The notes below the pieces were generated by a model. That model was not told where the DNA came from. It ran no database searches and saw only the letters and a list, made by a program, of their open reading frames with translations. Of a DNA stretch of 64,000 nucleotides, positions 63,843 to 64,000 are shown piece by piece; the stretch's first letter is position 1; each line of letters begins with the position of its first letter. The position numbers and the translations under genes were made by a program. The stretch is from Paucibacter sp. KBW04 (GTDB taxonomy: Bacteria > Pseudomonadota > Gammaproteobacteria > Burkholderiales > Burkholderiaceae_C), in assembly GCF_003852425.1 (NCBI RefSeq), contig NZ_QAJN01000001.1, positions 1-64,000 on the forward strand, given 5' to 3'.

Positions 63843-64000
63843 ATGCTCAAGAAGATTCCCACACAGCAGGTTCAGTTGGGCATGTACCTCCAGTCCATGG
63901 AGGGCTCCTGGCTTTCTCATCCTTTTTGGAAGACCAAGTTCGTCCTGAAAGATCAGGCCGATCTCGAAGCCTTGTTGACCAGCGGCGTGCCCATGGTCTG
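63843..64000 (+). CDS. HD-GYP protein, N-terminal DUF3391 region (partial)
   Basis: The first 52 codons run to the window edge: MLKKIPTQQVQLGMYLQSME, then SWLSHPFWKTKFVLKDQADL. This matches the DUF3391 domain that begins many HD-GYP cyclic di-GMP phosphodiesterases. The catalytic HD-GYP domain lies beyond the window, so activity is assumed from the N-terminal match only. It starts 83 nt after the nested terminator. Confidence 0.75.
   Translation, partial: MLKKIPTQQVQLGMYLQSMEGSWLSHPFWKTKFVLKDQADLEALLTSGVPMV

Overview
This 64 kb window is a chromosomal piece of a high-GC betaproteobacterium. It most resembles Burkholderiales of the Roseateles/Rubrivivax/Leptothrix type. The evidence is the ubiJ-ubiB pair, the fmdB-DUF502-aspS order, the nudB-ybhP-like-clsB string, cytochrome c4, a five-step histidine utilisation cluster, and an EpsL plus PEP-CTERM (exosortase-type) signature. 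This placement is inferred from gene content and protein style, not from a database search. No transposase, integrase, phage structural block or CRISPR array was seen.

Layout. 1-5316 (minus): the 5' part of an exopolysaccharide operon, reading WcaJ-like priming transferase, EpsL-like barrel, GalE, bifunctional ManC, then the first codons of what looks like a nucleotide-sugar dehydrogenase. 5514-12301 (plus): ubiJ-ubiB, a sodium:solute symporter, an FmdB zinc ribbon, a DUF502 membrane protein and aspS with a strong terminator. 12375-18108: an exported protein of unknown function, a divergent Crp/Fnr regulator and a 1156-residue multi-PAS histidine kinase. 18275-20912: nudB, an endonuclease/exonuclease/phosphatase-fold protein and clsB, joined by 4-nt overlaps. 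20962-24473 (minus): a GFA-type protein, then a periplasmic binding protein coupled to a membrane diguanylate cyclase.

24763-32827: a complete histidine degradation locus. hutU-hutH diverges from hutC-hutD-hutI-hutG-hutF across a HutC-type palindrome, and the last five genes overlap by 4 nt each. The enzymes follow the HutF/HutG route to glutamate and formate. 33014-38062: a chemoreceptor, an L-asparaginase II coupled to an S10-type peptidase, and a DUF429-like protein. 38079-41708 (minus): an unusual seven-gene operon with a PEP-CTERM protein, a DUF6916-like protein, three paralogous Tail-Collar (MdpB-like) proteins, a GNAT acetyltransferase and a second, exported DUF6916-like protein. 41945-49419: arginase, a LOG-family protein, MoeB/ThiF, CtpA, and a divergent iron-type ABC ATPase and permease sharing a Fur-box-like palindrome.

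49420-49800: four tandem copies of a 73-bp repeat beside tRNA-Arg(CCT), whose CCA end lies inside a perfect 17-bp inverted repeat. 49874-57269 (minus): a CoxE-like VWA gene, tamA and tamB. 57551-59623: a PTS EIIC-like membrane domain fused to an EAL phosphodiesterase. 59614-62897 (minus): MoxR ATPase, a small membrane protein and an S9 peptidase. 62985-64000 (plus): cytochrome c4, a nested hairpin terminator and the start of an HD-GYP protein.

Themes are cell-surface carbohydrate and outer-membrane assembly, amino-acid nitrogen use (histidine, asparagine, arginine), and cyclic-di-GMP signalling (GGDEF, EAL and HD-GYP proteins). The best candidate for an undescribed system is the Tail-Collar/PEP-CTERM/DUF6916 operon. 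The EIIC-EAL fusion and the repeat array at tRNA-Arg come next.
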